The notes under the pieces were generated by a model. That model worked only from the letters and a program-made list of their open reading frames with translations, made no database searches and had not been told where the DNA came from. The position numbers were made by a program, and so were the translations under genes. Shown here piece by piece: positions 10,150 to 18,833 of a stretch of DNA of 64,000 nt; the stretch's first letter is position 1; every line of letters starts with the position of its first letter. This DNA is from Rhizobium sp. 32-5/1 (GTDB lineage: Bacteria; Pseudomonadota; Alphaproteobacteria; Rhizobiales; Rhizobiaceae). Where the stretch lies: the NCBI RefSeq assembly GCF_029537235.1, contig NZ_CP120639.1:124001-188000 (forward strand). The letters run 5' to 3'.

Positions 10150-11068
10150 CGAAACCCGCAGTCATCGTATCCGGTATTGCGAAGCGCTACGGAAAGGTCA
10201 GCGCCGTAAGGGATGTCTCGTTCCAGCTGAACGATGGCGAGATCGTTGCCCTGGTCGGCCACAATGGAGCCGGCAAGACGACGATCGTCAAGTTGCTGCT
10301 GGGTCTGATACGCCCGTCGGAAGGTAGCGTCGAGGTCCTCGGAGAAGACCCCGCAAGAGGTGACTTCGCGGTCCGCCAGCGCCTTGGCTACCTGCCGGAA
10401 AGCGTCGCCTTCCACATGGCTCTGACGGGGCGCGAAACCCTCGCGTTCTACGCCCGGCTGAAACGGATCGAAACGTCGCGAGCCGAGGAACTCCTGGACA
10501 GGGTGGGTCTCGCGGCGGAAGCCGCGGACCGACCGGTCCGCACCTATTCCAAAGGGATGCGTCAACGTCTGGGCCTTGCCCAGGCTCTCCTCGGTCAACC
10601 GCGCGTCCTCCTCCTCGACGAGCCGACGAGCGGACTTGACCCCGCCTTACGGCGGAGGTTCTACGACCTGCTCGACGATCTTCGATCAAGCGGCACGACC
10701 ATCCTTTGTCATCCCACGCGCTTACCGAACTCGAGGACCGCGCGGACCGTGTCCTGATCCTCAACGAAGGCGTCAAGATCGCCGACGGAACGATCGAAAG
10801 CCTGAGACGCATCGCACGGCTTCCCACGAAGATCAGCGTGACACAGACGGAAGGCGGTGACGCGTCCCTTTCCTGGATGACTTCATGCCATGCCTGGACG
10901 AAAACGGGACCCGAAACCTTCGAGACCGAGGTCACGATGGAAGACAAAATCTCCCTTTTGAAGGAGGTGACAGGCAATCCTGCTGATGTCGCGGCCCTGC
11001 ACGTGACGGAGCCGACCTTGGACGATCTCTACGCACATTTCCTGAACAGTCGGAGGGCGGCCCAGTGA
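10146..11068 (+). CDS. nosF: NosF, ABC-type ATPase of the NosDFY system, frameshifted
   Basis: This is the ATPase partner of NosY. Walker A is GHNGAGKT (about residues 38-45), the signature region YSKGMRQRLGLAQALL and Walker B VLLLDEPTSGLD. The frame changes at 10705-10707 (TTT). One added T gives TILLSSHALTELEDRAD, which contains the expected switch histidine and joins the ATPase core to its accessory C-terminal domain, about 307 residues in all. The start is GTG overlapping the nosD stop. The end overlaps the nosY start by four bases. Confidence 0.92.
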
Positions 11069-11892
11069 AGAACATCCTGATCATCGCACGCAAGGAAGTG
11101 CGGGAGGGCCTTCGAAACCGATGGGTCCTCGCGACGACACTCCTGCTTGCGGCGCTTTCGTTGACGCTTTCGTTCCTCGGAAGCGCGCCGACTGGCAACG
11201 TCGGGGTCAATCAGCTCGACGTGGTAATCGTAAGCCTGTCGAGCCTGACGATCTTTTTGGTGCCGCTGATCGCCCTTTTGCTGTCGCATGACGCGATCGT
11301 CGGCGAAATGGAACGGGGGACAATGCTCCTGCTGCTGAGTTATCCGGTAAGCAGAAACCAGGTCATCCTCGGAAAGTTCGTCGGGCACCTTGCGATACTC
11401 GCGTTCGCGACTCTGTTCGGCTACGGAGCGGCCGCCGCCGCGTTGGCTGTCACCGGTACCGAGATCGACACGGCAAGCTGGTCGTCTTTTGTGACGATGC
11501 TCTGCTCTTCGGTATTGCTTGGGGCGGTGTTTATCGCCATCGGCTACCTTGTCAGCGCCAGTGTCCGGGAGCGCAGCACCGCAGGAGGTGTGGCCATCGG
11601 CATATGGCTATTCTTTGTATTGATCTATGACATGGCGCTTCTCGGCGCCTTGGTCGCCTCGGGCGGGCACGCGCTGCCAGGCGGGTTGCTGGATGGGCTC
11701 CTGCTTCTCAACCCCACCGACGCGTATCGCATGCTCAATCTGGGCTCGGGAGAGGCGAGCGCCCTTTCGGGGCTTGGAGGGGTTGCCGAGCATACGGGGC
11801 TCACCGCCACCGTACTTGTCGGTGCGCTATTCGGCTGGGTCGTCCTCCCGCTTTCGCTGGCGGCCGCAAGATTCTCGAGGAGAGACCTATGA
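11065..11892 (+). CDS. nosY: NosY, ABC-type membrane permease of the NosDFY system
   Basis: NosY is the six-helix inner-membrane subunit that pairs with NosF and NosD to supply sulfur for the CuZ cluster. The intact 275-residue protein opens with the ABC-2 coupling stretch IARKEVREGLRNRW and has the EMERGTMLLLLSYPVSR motif of this permease class. The start is GTG overlapping nosF; the end overlaps nosL by four bases. Confidence 0.95.
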   Translation: MKNILIIARKEVREGLRNRWVLATTLLLAALSLTLSFLGSAPTGNVGVNQLDVVIVSLSSLTIFLVPLIALLLSHDAIVGEMERGTMLLLLSYPVSRNQVILGKFVGHLAILAFATLFGYGAAAAALAVTGTEIDTASWSSFVTMLCSSVLLGAVFIAIGYLVSASVRERSTAGGVAIGIWLFFVLIYDMALLGALVASGGHALPGGLLDGLLLLNPTDAYRMLNLGSGEASALSGLGGVAEHTGLTATVLVGALFGWVVLPLSLAAARFSRRDL

Positions 11893-12467
11893 AGAAGTTC
11901 AGGATGCTGGCGCCGTTCGTGTCGATGCTGCTGCTGGCGGGCTGCGAAGGGGAGCAGAAGGCGGTCCCGCCCGCACCCTTCGCGCTGAATGCCGAGGCGA
12001 TCGGTCGATACTGCGGAATGAATGTCCTGGAGCATGCAGGACCCAAAGGCCAGGTGATACTGGACGCTCGCGTGGGTGAACCCTTCTGGTTTTCTTCGGC
12101 GCGTGACACTCTGGCGTTCACAATGATGCCGGAAGAGCCGAAGGACTACGCCGCAGTCTATGTGTCGGACATGGGCAAGGCTCCCAGCTGGGAAACGCCG
12201 GGGGAGACAAACTGGATAGACGCCAAGTCCGCGTTCTACGTCATCGGAAGCGCGTTGCGAAGCGGCATGGGCGCGAGCGAGACCGTTCCGTTCTCCAGCC
12301 GCGACGCCGCCTTGAAGTTCGCCGTCGAAAACGGCGGCGAGGTGAAGTCATTCGACGACGTTCCGCGCGACTACGTCCTCGGTAATGGCGAAGCAGAAGC
12401 CCCGAACGACCAAGACTCCGCGAGAGAACCTCAGAAGAATGAGACGAAGGGACAGGATCATGGTTAA
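11889..12467 (+). CDS. nosL: NosL, copper chaperone lipoprotein
   Basis: NosL is an outer- or inner-membrane-anchored lipoprotein that binds Cu(I) and feeds copper to NosZ. The 192-residue protein has a lipobox (LLLAGC, Cys about 19), then the RYCGMNVLEH motif whose Cys and Met are expected copper ligands, and SDMGKAPSWETP. The charged C-terminal tail (after about 160) is longer than the core domain and rich in E, K and Q. It overlaps nosX by eight bases. Confidence 0.95.
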   Translation: MKKFRMLAPFVSMLLLAGCEGEQKAVPPAPFALNAEAIGRYCGMNVLEHAGPKGQVILDARVGEPFWFSSARDTLAFTMMPEEPKDYAAVYVSDMGKAPSWETPGETNWIDAKSAFYVIGSALRSGMGASETVPFSSRDAALKFAVENGGEVKSFDDVPRDYVLGNGEAEAPNDQDSAREPQKNETKGQDHG

Positions 12468-13452
12468 GACCTACAGTCGCCGAAGGGCCATTGCGATCTT
12501 CGCCGCGGTCGCGGGACTGCCGTTGCTGACAGGTGCAAGGTCGGTCGGCGATCCCGTGGCTTGGAACGGGTACGCTCTGGGAGCGCCCGCGACGCTGATC
12601 CTGAACCATCATGATCGCGCCGAGGCGGGGCGGCTCATCGAGCGTGTCGTGGCGGAGGTAGCCCGGCTTGAGGCCATCCTCAGCCTCTACCGCGAGGACT
12701 CGGCTCTGGTCGAACTCAACAGGGCGGGTTTCCTAATCGCTCCGCCATCTGATCTGGCGGCACTGCTGGATGCGTCCCGCGTATTCTGGAACAAGACGGG
12801 CGGCGCGTTCGATCCGACCGTCCAGCCGCTCTGGGCAACTTATCGGGACCACTTCAGCCGACCCGATGCCGACCCGTCCGGTCCTTCGCAAGGCGATCTC
12901 GGCCGCGCTCTTTCCCGTGTAGGCTTCGATGGTGTCAGGAATGACGAGGACAAGGTCGTCATGGGCAAGAAGATGGCCATCACCCTCAACGGCATTGCCC
13001 AGGGATACGTAACGGACAGGATCGTTGATATCCTTCGGGAAGCCGGGGTGACCAGCTGTCTCGTGGACATGGGCGAAGAACGCGCGATCGGTTCCAGGCA
13101 GGACGGAAGTCCGTGGAGGGTAGGGCTTGCCGAAAGTCAGGATTCCGAGAGGCCGGACCAAATTGTCCGAATCGTCAACAGGGCGGTTGCGACATCGAGC
13201 ATGTCGGGTTTCCGTTTCGACGAAGCAGGCAAATTCGGCCACATACTCGATCCACGGAAGGGAGCTGTTGCGGCGTTGTACAGACGCGTCTCTGTTGTCG
13301 CGGATGACGCGGCTACAGCCGACGCGCTATCCACTGCCTTCAACCTGATGCAAGAGGATTCCATCGATTCGGCCATTCAATCGTTCCCTGAAGTGACAGT
13401 CGATCTCGTTCGCGCGGCCGGATCGAGGATTCGGCTAGGACGACAGATATAG
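12460..13452 (+). CDS. nosX: NosX, ApbE-family flavin transferase for NosR
   Basis: NosX covalently attaches FMN to the S/T site in NosR. The 330-residue protein has a Tat signal (YSRRRAIAIFAAVAG), the ApbE core with GGAFDPTVQPLW, the LNGIAQGYVTDRIVD motif and a C-terminal D/T-rich region (DDAATADALSTAFN). The start at 12460 puts the twin arginine within ten residues. The usual LVDMGG is LVDMGEERAIG here, as in other NosX. It is the last gene of the nosRZDFYLX operon. Confidence 0.93.
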   Translation: MVKTYSRRRAIAIFAAVAGLPLLTGARSVGDPVAWNGYALGAPATLILNHHDRAEAGRLIERVVAEVARLEAILSLYREDSALVELNRAGFLIAPPSDLAALLDASRVFWNKTGGAFDPTVQPLWATYRDHFSRPDADPSGPSQGDLGRALSRVGFDGVRNDEDKVVMGKKMAITLNGIAQGYVTDRIVDILREAGVTSCLVDMGEERAIGSRQDGSPWRVGLAESQDSERPDQIVRIVNRAVATSSMSGFRFDEAGKFGHILDPRKGAVAALYRRVSVVADDAATADALSTAFNLMQEDSIDSAIQSFPEVTVDLVRAAGSRIRLGRQI

Positions 13453-13520
13453 AGGCCGTTAGAATTTCGATTTCGAGACTTCGCCTCTCTCGACCTGGGC
13501 AGGGCTATTCGAAGACCTGT

Positions 13521-13534
13521 TTGTTCTCCGACAA
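13521..13534. promoter_or_regulatory. Putative NnrR/FNR-type box upstream of the DUF2249 operon
   Basis: TTGTTCTCCGACAA is a TTGT-N6-ACAA palindrome ending 76 bases before the DUF2249 start. It marks a separate promoter after nosX. Confidence 0.55.
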
Positions 13535-13610
13535 AGTCGCCATTGCGGGGTCTTCTATTGTCGAAGGGGCCGGCGCTTAGCGCCTTTATTCTCACGACAG
13601 GAGAGACCTG

Positions 13611-13883
13611 ATGTCAAACCCGACCCCCGTTCCGGAAATAGACGTGCGGCAGATTCCGCCCGGTCATCGACACCCCGCCATCTTCGGCGTGCTCACCTCT
13701 CTACAGCCGGGAGGCGCTATGCAGGTAACGAGCGATCACGACCCGCGCCCGCTGCATACCCAGATCGAATCCCGGTATCCGGACGAGTTCGGATGGTCGT
13801 ACCTCGAGCAGGGCCCAGACGTATGGCGGGTCGAGATCAAGCGGGCCGAAAGTTCGGGATGCGATTGCTGCTGCGGAAACTGA
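13611..13883 (+). CDS. DUF2249 protein, Cys-rich C-terminus
   Basis: A 90-residue single DUF2249 domain: IDVRQIPPGHRHPAIFGVL, then LHTQIESRYPDEFGWSYLEQGPDVWRVEI. The family is SirA/TusA-like in fold and common in denitrification and respiratory gene clusters; function is unestablished. The C-terminus ends CDCCCGN, a four-Cys cluster that could bind a metal. GGAGAG precedes the ATG. First of four closely spaced genes. Confidence 0.85.
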   Translation: MSNPTPVPEIDVRQIPPGHRHPAIFGVLTSLQPGGAMQVTSDHDPRPLHTQIESRYPDEFGWSYLEQGPDVWRVEIKRAESSGCDCCCGN

Positions 13884-13895
13884 TGGAGCTGGGCA

Positions 13896-15251
13896 ATGCA
13901 CGGAGCGTCGATATCCCGCTGGACAATGGCCTATTTCGCCGCTTCGCTCGCGTTTCTTATGAGTGGACTGGTACTGATGGGTTGCGGATATGGCCTGCCT
14001 ATCGGCGCACTGGGCACTCCGGAAACACTGGCCGTCCTGCATGTCATAGCAGTTGGATGGCTGGGGCTGCTTTTTGCGGGAGCGCTTCTGCAGTTTGTCC
14101 CCGTCCTGGCAGCCACCCATCTTAGACTGCCGTGGTTGGCCGGGCCTGCGCTCGTTCTCCTGATCCTTGGCCTGGCGGTCCTCTCTCTCGGTTTCACTGC
14201 ACTTTCGGGTCGGATAACCCTTCACCTCGAGGTTATGCCCTTGGGAGGTGTTTTCCTCTCGTCGGGATTCACAATGCTGACCGTGTCGCTCGCCACCACC
14301 ATCATCGCTGAGAAGTCGTTCGACGTTCCCGGTATCCTTGTCTTGAGCGGACTAGCGGGACTTGTCGCCACGGCACTCACGGGAAGCGTATTCGCGGGTG
14401 TGCTTTCAGGCCTTGTCGATTTTCCGGATGTGGCTTTGCGTCTCTCAGACCTCGCTCCGTTTCATGCGGCGTCGGGCCTACTGGGGTGGATGACCATCAC
14501 CGCCGTCGGAGTGAGCTATCGTCTGTTTGCGATGTTCCTGCTCGCTCCGGAGGTGAAAGGAAGCAGCAGACGCACGGTTTCAACCGCACTTTGCGCACTC
14601 TTGTTTCTGTGCGCGGCTGTCGCGTCAGGTCTGCACGGAACGAGCTTCTCGGCCATGTCGACAGCCGTCGCCGTCTTGGCGACCGGCGTCTCGACAGTCT
14701 TCTACGTCATCGACGTCTGGAGGATGTTTAGAGCCAGGCGGCGCAAGGTTCTGGAGCTCAACTCCGTCGCGGGTCTGGTGGCTCTCGGTTTTCTGGTGGC
14801 GGGCGTAGCGCTGCTGCAGTTGGCCTGGTTTTCCGGTGTCAGCATTCCTGTCGGTACCGCCGCCTTCTACGCACTAGCTCTGGGTTGGCTATCGGGTCTG
14901 GGCCTCTCCCAACTATTCAAGATCGTCCCGTTTCTGACGTGGCTGGAGACCTACGGTCCCGTCATGGGACGCGGGGCCGTTCCCAGGGTGCAGGACCTCG
15001 TCAACGAGCGCCGTGCGAGGGGATGGTTCGTCATATTCTATCTTTCGGTGACTGTCGGGGCAGGCGCCATCCTTGCCGATGCGGGGCTGTTTCTCCAGGC
15101 CGCAAGCCTCTGTCAAGGCGCTGCCGTCATCGGCCTGGCCGTGGAATACCTCCGCGCGCGCCGCTTGATCTACGCACCCGCCGATGTGCGCCTTCCCGAC
15201 GGGGCGGTTATGCCACGTCTATTCTACGCCAAGACAAATCATCAGGAGTGA
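13896..15251 (+). CDS. Polytopic membrane protein with haem-copper-oxidase-like His pattern
   Basis: A 451-residue protein with about 12 predicted helices. Histidines sit inside or at the edge of helices (VLHVIAVGWLGLLFAGALLQ, LAPFHAASGLLGWMTITAVG), a pattern reminiscent of haem ligands in NorB/CcoN-like or NnrS-like proteins. It lies 12 bases after one DUF2249 gene and 4 before another, and nnrS is nearby, so a role in NO handling or copper/haem assembly is plausible. I cannot assign a specific family. Confidence 0.7.
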   Translation: MHGASISRWTMAYFAASLAFLMSGLVLMGCGYGLPIGALGTPETLAVLHVIAVGWLGLLFAGALLQFVPVLAATHLRLPWLAGPALVLLILGLAVLSLGFTALSGRITLHLEVMPLGGVFLSSGFTMLTVSLATTIIAEKSFDVPGILVLSGLAGLVATALTGSVFAGVLSGLVDFPDVALRLSDLAPFHAASGLLGWMTITAVGVSYRLFAMFLLAPEVKGSSRRTVSTALCALLFLCAAVASGLHGTSFSAMSTAVAVLATGVSTVFYVIDVWRMFRARRRKVLELNSVAGLVALGFLVAGVALLQLAWFSGVSIPVGTAAFYALALGWLSGLGLSQLFKIVPFLTWLETYGPVMGRGAVPRVQDLVNERRARGWFVIFYLSVTVGAGAILADAGLFLQAASLCQGAAVIGLAVEYLRARRLIYAPADVRLPDGAVMPRLFYAKTNHQE

Positions 15252-15255
15252 AAAC

Positions 15256-15765
15256 ATGGCACTGGAATTCATCGAGCTCGACGTGAGGCCAATTCTCGCA
15301 AACGGCGGCGCGCCTTTCCCGGCGATCATGACAGTGGTGGAGCGCCTCGCCCCCGGGCAGGGACTGATGCTGCTCGCGCCTTTCAGTCCGCAACCGTTGT
15401 TCAAGGTGATGGAGGAAAAGGGATACGTACACCGGGTTTCCGAACTCGATAGCGGCGACTTCGAAGTGAAGTTCACGCCACGCACAACCGAAGTTCTTGT
15501 CTCCGAGAACGTGCGTGATGGAGACGACTGGCCGGAGGCGACGCGCTCCTTCGATTTTTCCGAACTCGACCCGCCACAGCCGATGGTCCGCATCCTCTTA
15601 GAACTGGAGACCATGTCGCCTGGGGACGTGCTCTTCGCCGTTCTCGGACGCGAGCCGATCTTCCTGTTCAGGGAACTGACGAAAAGAGGCCACAAATGGG
15701 CTGGCAGCTATGACAGCGACGGTGAAATGTTCCGGCTGATGATCAAAACCGGGACCATGGCATGA
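15256..15765 (+). CDS. Tandem DUF2249 protein
   Basis: This 169-residue protein has two DUF2249 copies: residues about 5-75 (IELDVRPILANGGAPFPAIM...PQPLFKVMEEKGYVHRV) and 95-165 (FDFSELDPPQPMVRILLELETM...REPIFLFRELTKRGHKW). Tandem copies next to a single-copy paralogue suggest partner proteins around the membrane protein between them. AGGAG precedes the ATG. It overlaps the MIP18-like gene by four bases. Confidence 0.85.
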   Translation: MALEFIELDVRPILANGGAPFPAIMTVVERLAPGQGLMLLAPFSPQPLFKVMEEKGYVHRVSELDSGDFEVKFTPRTTEVLVSENVRDGDDWPEATRSFDFSELDPPQPMVRILLELETMSPGDVLFAVLGREPIFLFRELTKRGHKWAGSYDSDGEMFRLMIKTGTMA

Positions 15766-16059
15766 TGACCCGCGATACGGAGCTGTCGCTAGAGCAACAA
15801 GCGGTCATGGACGCCCTTCAAGGGGTCATAGACCCCGAGATCGGGCGGAGCGTGGTCGATGTCGGACTGATCTACGACGTCCATCCGGGGAGGGCCACAT
15901 GTTGGGTATCACCATGACAACCACGACCCGGGGATGTCCCGCAACGCTGTTCCTGATGGACGCCGTCCGGGAACGCGCACTTGGCTTAGGAAATACGACC
16001 GCGTGGAAGTTCGCTTGACATACGAACCGCCGTGGTCGCCGGAAATGATGGCAGAATGA
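15762..16059 (+). CDS. MIP18/PaaD-like Fe-S assembly protein, two frameshifts
   Basis: The restored protein is about 99 residues of the MIP18 (DUF59) family, which assists Fe-S cluster assembly. Characteristic stretches are GVIDPEIGRSVVDVGLIYDV, TTTTRGCPATLFLMDAVRE and VEVRLTYEPPWSPEMM. Frames change at 15887-15890 (GGGG; one G restores HPGEGHMLGIT) and near 16003 (one G restores TTAVEVRL). It overlaps the tandem DUF2249 gene. Confidence 0.75.
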
Positions 16060-16127
16060 TCGAGACATAGCGCGTTTCAGGACCCGAGCGGTGTCTCGAA
16101 TTCGGGGTTTCGTCCGAAGGCGATATG

Positions 16128-17354
16128 TCACGCCGCGCGGGCGGAAGGCTTCCTTCTGAAGAGTAGCATCGGCGCGTACTCGATCAGGTACAGCCCAAAT
16201 GCGCCGATCCACAAGGCGGCCGCAACGGAATAGACCGCGACGATGTGCTCCGGAATGAGGGTCGCGAGTGGCCTGGTCAAAGCGCATAGGAATATCGCGC
16301 CGTAGGAAAAGCAGGTTGGGAACGAAGCGGTGAGTTCCCTTCCCGTGTGACCTCTCGTGGCGCGGGTCATGACAGCAAGCATCATCGCGCTGACAGTGCC
16401 CACGGTGAAGACGTGTATGGCCGCCGACAGGTCCAATAACGCCGCCGCCGAAAGAGATATGGCCGTGAAGCCGATAGGCACGAAGGCATATGCGACGTGC
16501 AGGACCATCACCAACGGCTCGGCGGAAGTCTTCCATCCACCCCATCTCCTGAGCCGTACGGAGTGCAGCACGGCGGCAAGGCACGCGGCGATCGCTGTCG
16601 GAGTGCCTTCAGGCTGCGCGATCCAGAGCACGAAAACGGGAACGGTTAGAACAATGGTCGCCAGGTCGAACCTGTTATACGGAACGGGGAAATCGGTCCT
16701 GCCCGCTTTGCTCAGCCAGTTCCGGGTGAAGCTCGGCAACATCCTTCCTCCGACTATGACGATCATCATCGTGAGGCCCGCCAGAGCCAGCCGCGTGGAA
16801 TGGTCAGCCCCGCCGCCCAGGACCGTCTCGTAGTGATAGCAGGCATTCGCGATCGCGAGCGCGCCGAGACCAGCGACGACTCTCAGGTCCGACCATTTTC
16901 GTCCGGCTAGGATCTCGCGCAAGCACACGACGAGCATGGTGGGCAGAAACGCGCTTTCCACCAGAATCGAAGGCAGCAGCCCAAATGCGTCCGGGGCCAG
17001 CATAACGGCTCGCCCGGCAAACCAGATAAGAAACAGAAGCATCAACGGCCTTCCGGATACAGGAAGGCGACCTGTCCAGTTCGGAACCGCTGTCAGCAGA
17101 AAACCTGCGACAATGGCCGAGCCGAAGCCGAATAGCATTTCGTGTGCGTGCCAGGCAGGAGCGCCATAACTGCCGCCGATGTCCATGCGGCCGGAAATCG
17201 CCGCTATCCAGACGGCCATCGCAACGCACGCCCAGGCGGCGCCTCCAAGAAAGAACGGGCGGAAGCCATACGAAAACAGAACGGGTCCCGTCGCTGACAA
17301 ACCTCGAGGTATGCCGCCCTTGCGGCGCTGGGGTTCAATGGTGTCGTGGGCCAT
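16128..17354 (-). CDS. nnrS: NnrS family haem-copper membrane protein
   Basis: NnrS is a 12-helix haem- and copper-containing membrane protein that relieves nitrosative stress. The 408-residue frame shows family landmarks: LFSYGFRPFFLGGAAWA, GAPAWHAHEMLFGFGSAIVAG, FLLTAVPNWTGRLPV and HVFTVGTVSAMMLAVMTRATR. It is convergent with the MIP18-like gene and divergent from the Crp/Fnr regulator. A TTG-N8-CAA box lies 52 bases upstream. Confidence 0.95.
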   Translation of the reverse strand: MAHDTIEPQRRKGGIPRGLSATGPVLFSYGFRPFFLGGAAWACVAMAVWIAAISGRMDIGGSYGAPAWHAHEMLFGFGSAIVAGFLLTAVPNWTGRLPVSGRPLMLLFLIWFAGRAVMLAPDAFGLLPSILVESAFLPTMLVVCLREILAGRKWSDLRVVAGLGALAIANACYHYETVLGGGADHSTRLALAGLTMMIVIVGGRMLPSFTRNWLSKAGRTDFPVPYNRFDLATIVLTVPVFVLWIAQPEGTPTAIAACLAAVLHSVRLRRWGGWKTSAEPLVMVLHVAYAFVPIGFTAISLSAAALLDLSAAIHVFTVGTVSAMMLAVMTRATRGHTGRELTASFPTCFSYGAIFLCALTRPLATLIPEHIVAVYSVAAALWIGAFGLYLIEYAPMLLFRRKPSARAA

Positions 17355-17405
17355 CTATCGCTCCTGTTGTTACCTGGAGGATAGGACAGCCATGATCACG
17401 GGTCT

Positions 17406-17419
17406 TTGCGCGAAAACAA
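17406..17419. promoter_or_regulatory. Putative NnrR/FNR-type box upstream of nnrS
   Basis: TTGCGCGAAAACAA matches TTG-N8-CAA and begins 52 bases upstream of the nnrS ATG (nnrS reads leftward). Confidence 0.5.
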
Positions 17420-17581
17420 GCTTAGGTCGGTGGACGAAGATGCCGATGCGTGATGCAGAGCAAAGATGTATTCCGGCAGCCGTTCCAAACGGTCGTCGTG
17501 ATCCGATCCAAAAGAGCATCTCGCGCGCCCCAGCACTTCCTGGTCGTATGCGACCGATATTAGCATCGGCGCGGCACGGTG

Positions 17582-17595
17582 TTGTTCCATGTCAA
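17582..17595. promoter_or_regulatory. Putative NnrR/FNR-type box upstream of the Crp/Fnr regulator
   Basis: TTGTTCCATGTCAA matches TTG-N8-CAA and ends 55 bases before the TTG start of the regulator. It could mean autoregulation or control by FixK/Fnr. Confidence 0.5.
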
Positions 17596-17650
17596 ACATT
17601 CCGCCACTGGAAACTGCTACGGTCGCCCCAGTCGCGCACGGGAGGCATCG

Positions 17651-18343
17651 TTGAAACTAGATAAATCGGTCGTCAAGTCCTTCCCCATGTTCGAGAAGAT
17701 GCCTGACGGCGATATTGAGGCCTTACTCGCGCTGGCCGTCTCCCGACGCATCTGCCCCGGAGATGCGTTCTTTGAACAGGGCGGCCCGGCAACACACTTC
17801 TATCTGCTTATCAACGGCCGACTGAAAGTCACGCAGGTGACCCCTGACGGACAGCAGATCATCGTTCGTGTCGTCCATCCAGGCGATCTGTTCGGTTTTG
17901 CCAGAGCGCTCAGACGTGCCGACTATCCGGGCACGGCAATCGCGGCTATGGAAAGTCTGGCCCTTAGCTGGCCGACCGAGCTATGGCCGCAATTCATCAA
18001 CCGAAGCCCCCATCTTGCCGTCAGCGCGCTCAATACCATAGGACAGCGGCTGGAAGAGGCCCACACCCGCATCCGTGAAATGTCGACGCAGGAGGTGGAA
18101 CGAAGAGTGGCCCATACCGTCATCCGCCTCAGCAAACAGGCGGGCAGGGCGGAAGGGACGGGGATCAGGATCGACTTCCCGATTTCCCGGCAGGACATTG
18201 CCGAGATGACGGGGACGACGCTTCACACCGTGTCCCGGATTCTGAGTTCGTGGGAAGCGATCGGTCTCGTGAAAGGTGGTCGACAAAAGCTCCTCTTGCG
18301 AGACCCCGCCGGATTGCAGGCCTTGGCGAACGCGCTTGAATAG
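17651..18343 (+). CDS. nnrR: Crp/Fnr-family regulator, NnrR/DNR-like
   Basis: A 230-residue regulator with a cyclic-nucleotide-type sensor fold (FEQGGPATHFYLLINGRLKV, VVHPGDLFG) and a C-terminal winged helix (QDIAEMTGTTLHTVSRILSSWEAIG). No Fnr-type N-terminal cysteine cluster is present, so it is not a 4Fe-4S oxygen sensor and fits the haem/NO-sensing NnrR/DNR branch. The start is TTG at 17651 because GGAGG lies six bases upstream. Position beside nnrS and the matching boxes in this island make it the likely regulator; the NnrR name is inferred. Confidence 0.85.
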   Translation: MKLDKSVVKSFPMFEKMPDGDIEALLALAVSRRICPGDAFFEQGGPATHFYLLINGRLKVTQVTPDGQQIIVRVVHPGDLFGFARALRRADYPGTAIAAMESLALSWPTELWPQFINRSPHLAVSALNTIGQRLEEAHTRIREMSTQEVERRVAHTVIRLSKQAGRAEGTGIRIDFPISRQDIAEMTGTTLHTVSRILSSWEAIGLVKGGRQKLLLRDPAGLQALANALE

Positions 18344-18485
18344 ACGTCTGGAGCCATCATTTTTCGGCAGGGAGTCCCCCAGCCGCTACTGATCTCCGAG
18401 TAATGATATTAAATCTTGATATAGGAATGACGATAAGCAATCGTTCTCTTTTGGAGATTTTTGTAGCGTCACTGGCGCGTTTTGA

Positions 18486-18779
18486 ATGGACACAAATTTG
18501 TTTGTCGAGTGCAGCCCAAACGGGGACTTCACCCTGGATTCGAGCGAGATCGCTTCCCGGTTTGGGGTGTCGCAATCGGATTTCCGCAGGTACATTCAGC
18601 GTGGTCTTGTCGCCAGTTCTGTAGAGATCGGTTCGGATGAGCACGCAGGGACGAGGCGTCTGTCGCTACGCTTCGGCAATCGTCAATGGTGCGCAATCGT
18701 CGATATGGAAAATACGGTTCAGCACGAGGAGCTGACGTTCCTCAGTGGTAGATCGTCGAGACGAACACCGCGTCCATGA
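18486..18779 (+). CDS. DUF6522-like small protein
   Basis: A 97-residue protein. Residues 15-85 (FTLDSSEIASRFGVSQSDFR, then RRLSLRFGNRQWCAIVDMEN) resemble DUF6522-type proteins found beside NO-response genes in rhizobia. The recognition is from memory of that pattern. No clear ribosome binding site is seen. It precedes the truncated haemoglobin gene. Confidence 0.55.
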   Translation: MDTNLFVECSPNGDFTLDSSEIASRFGVSQSDFRRYIQRGLVASSVEIGSDEHAGTRRLSLRFGNRQWCAIVDMENTVQHEELTFLSGRSSRRTPRP

Positions 18780-18833
18780 ATACTGTCTTCAAAGGAAGCG
18801 TGCACTGCATTTGCCGATGACAGGAGCAGGAAT

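Noticed and set aside
18482-18495. TTGAATGGACACAA, a seventh TTG-N8-CAA match
   Set aside because: It overlaps the ATG of the DUF6522-like gene, so it cannot be a normal activator site for that gene; likely chance.
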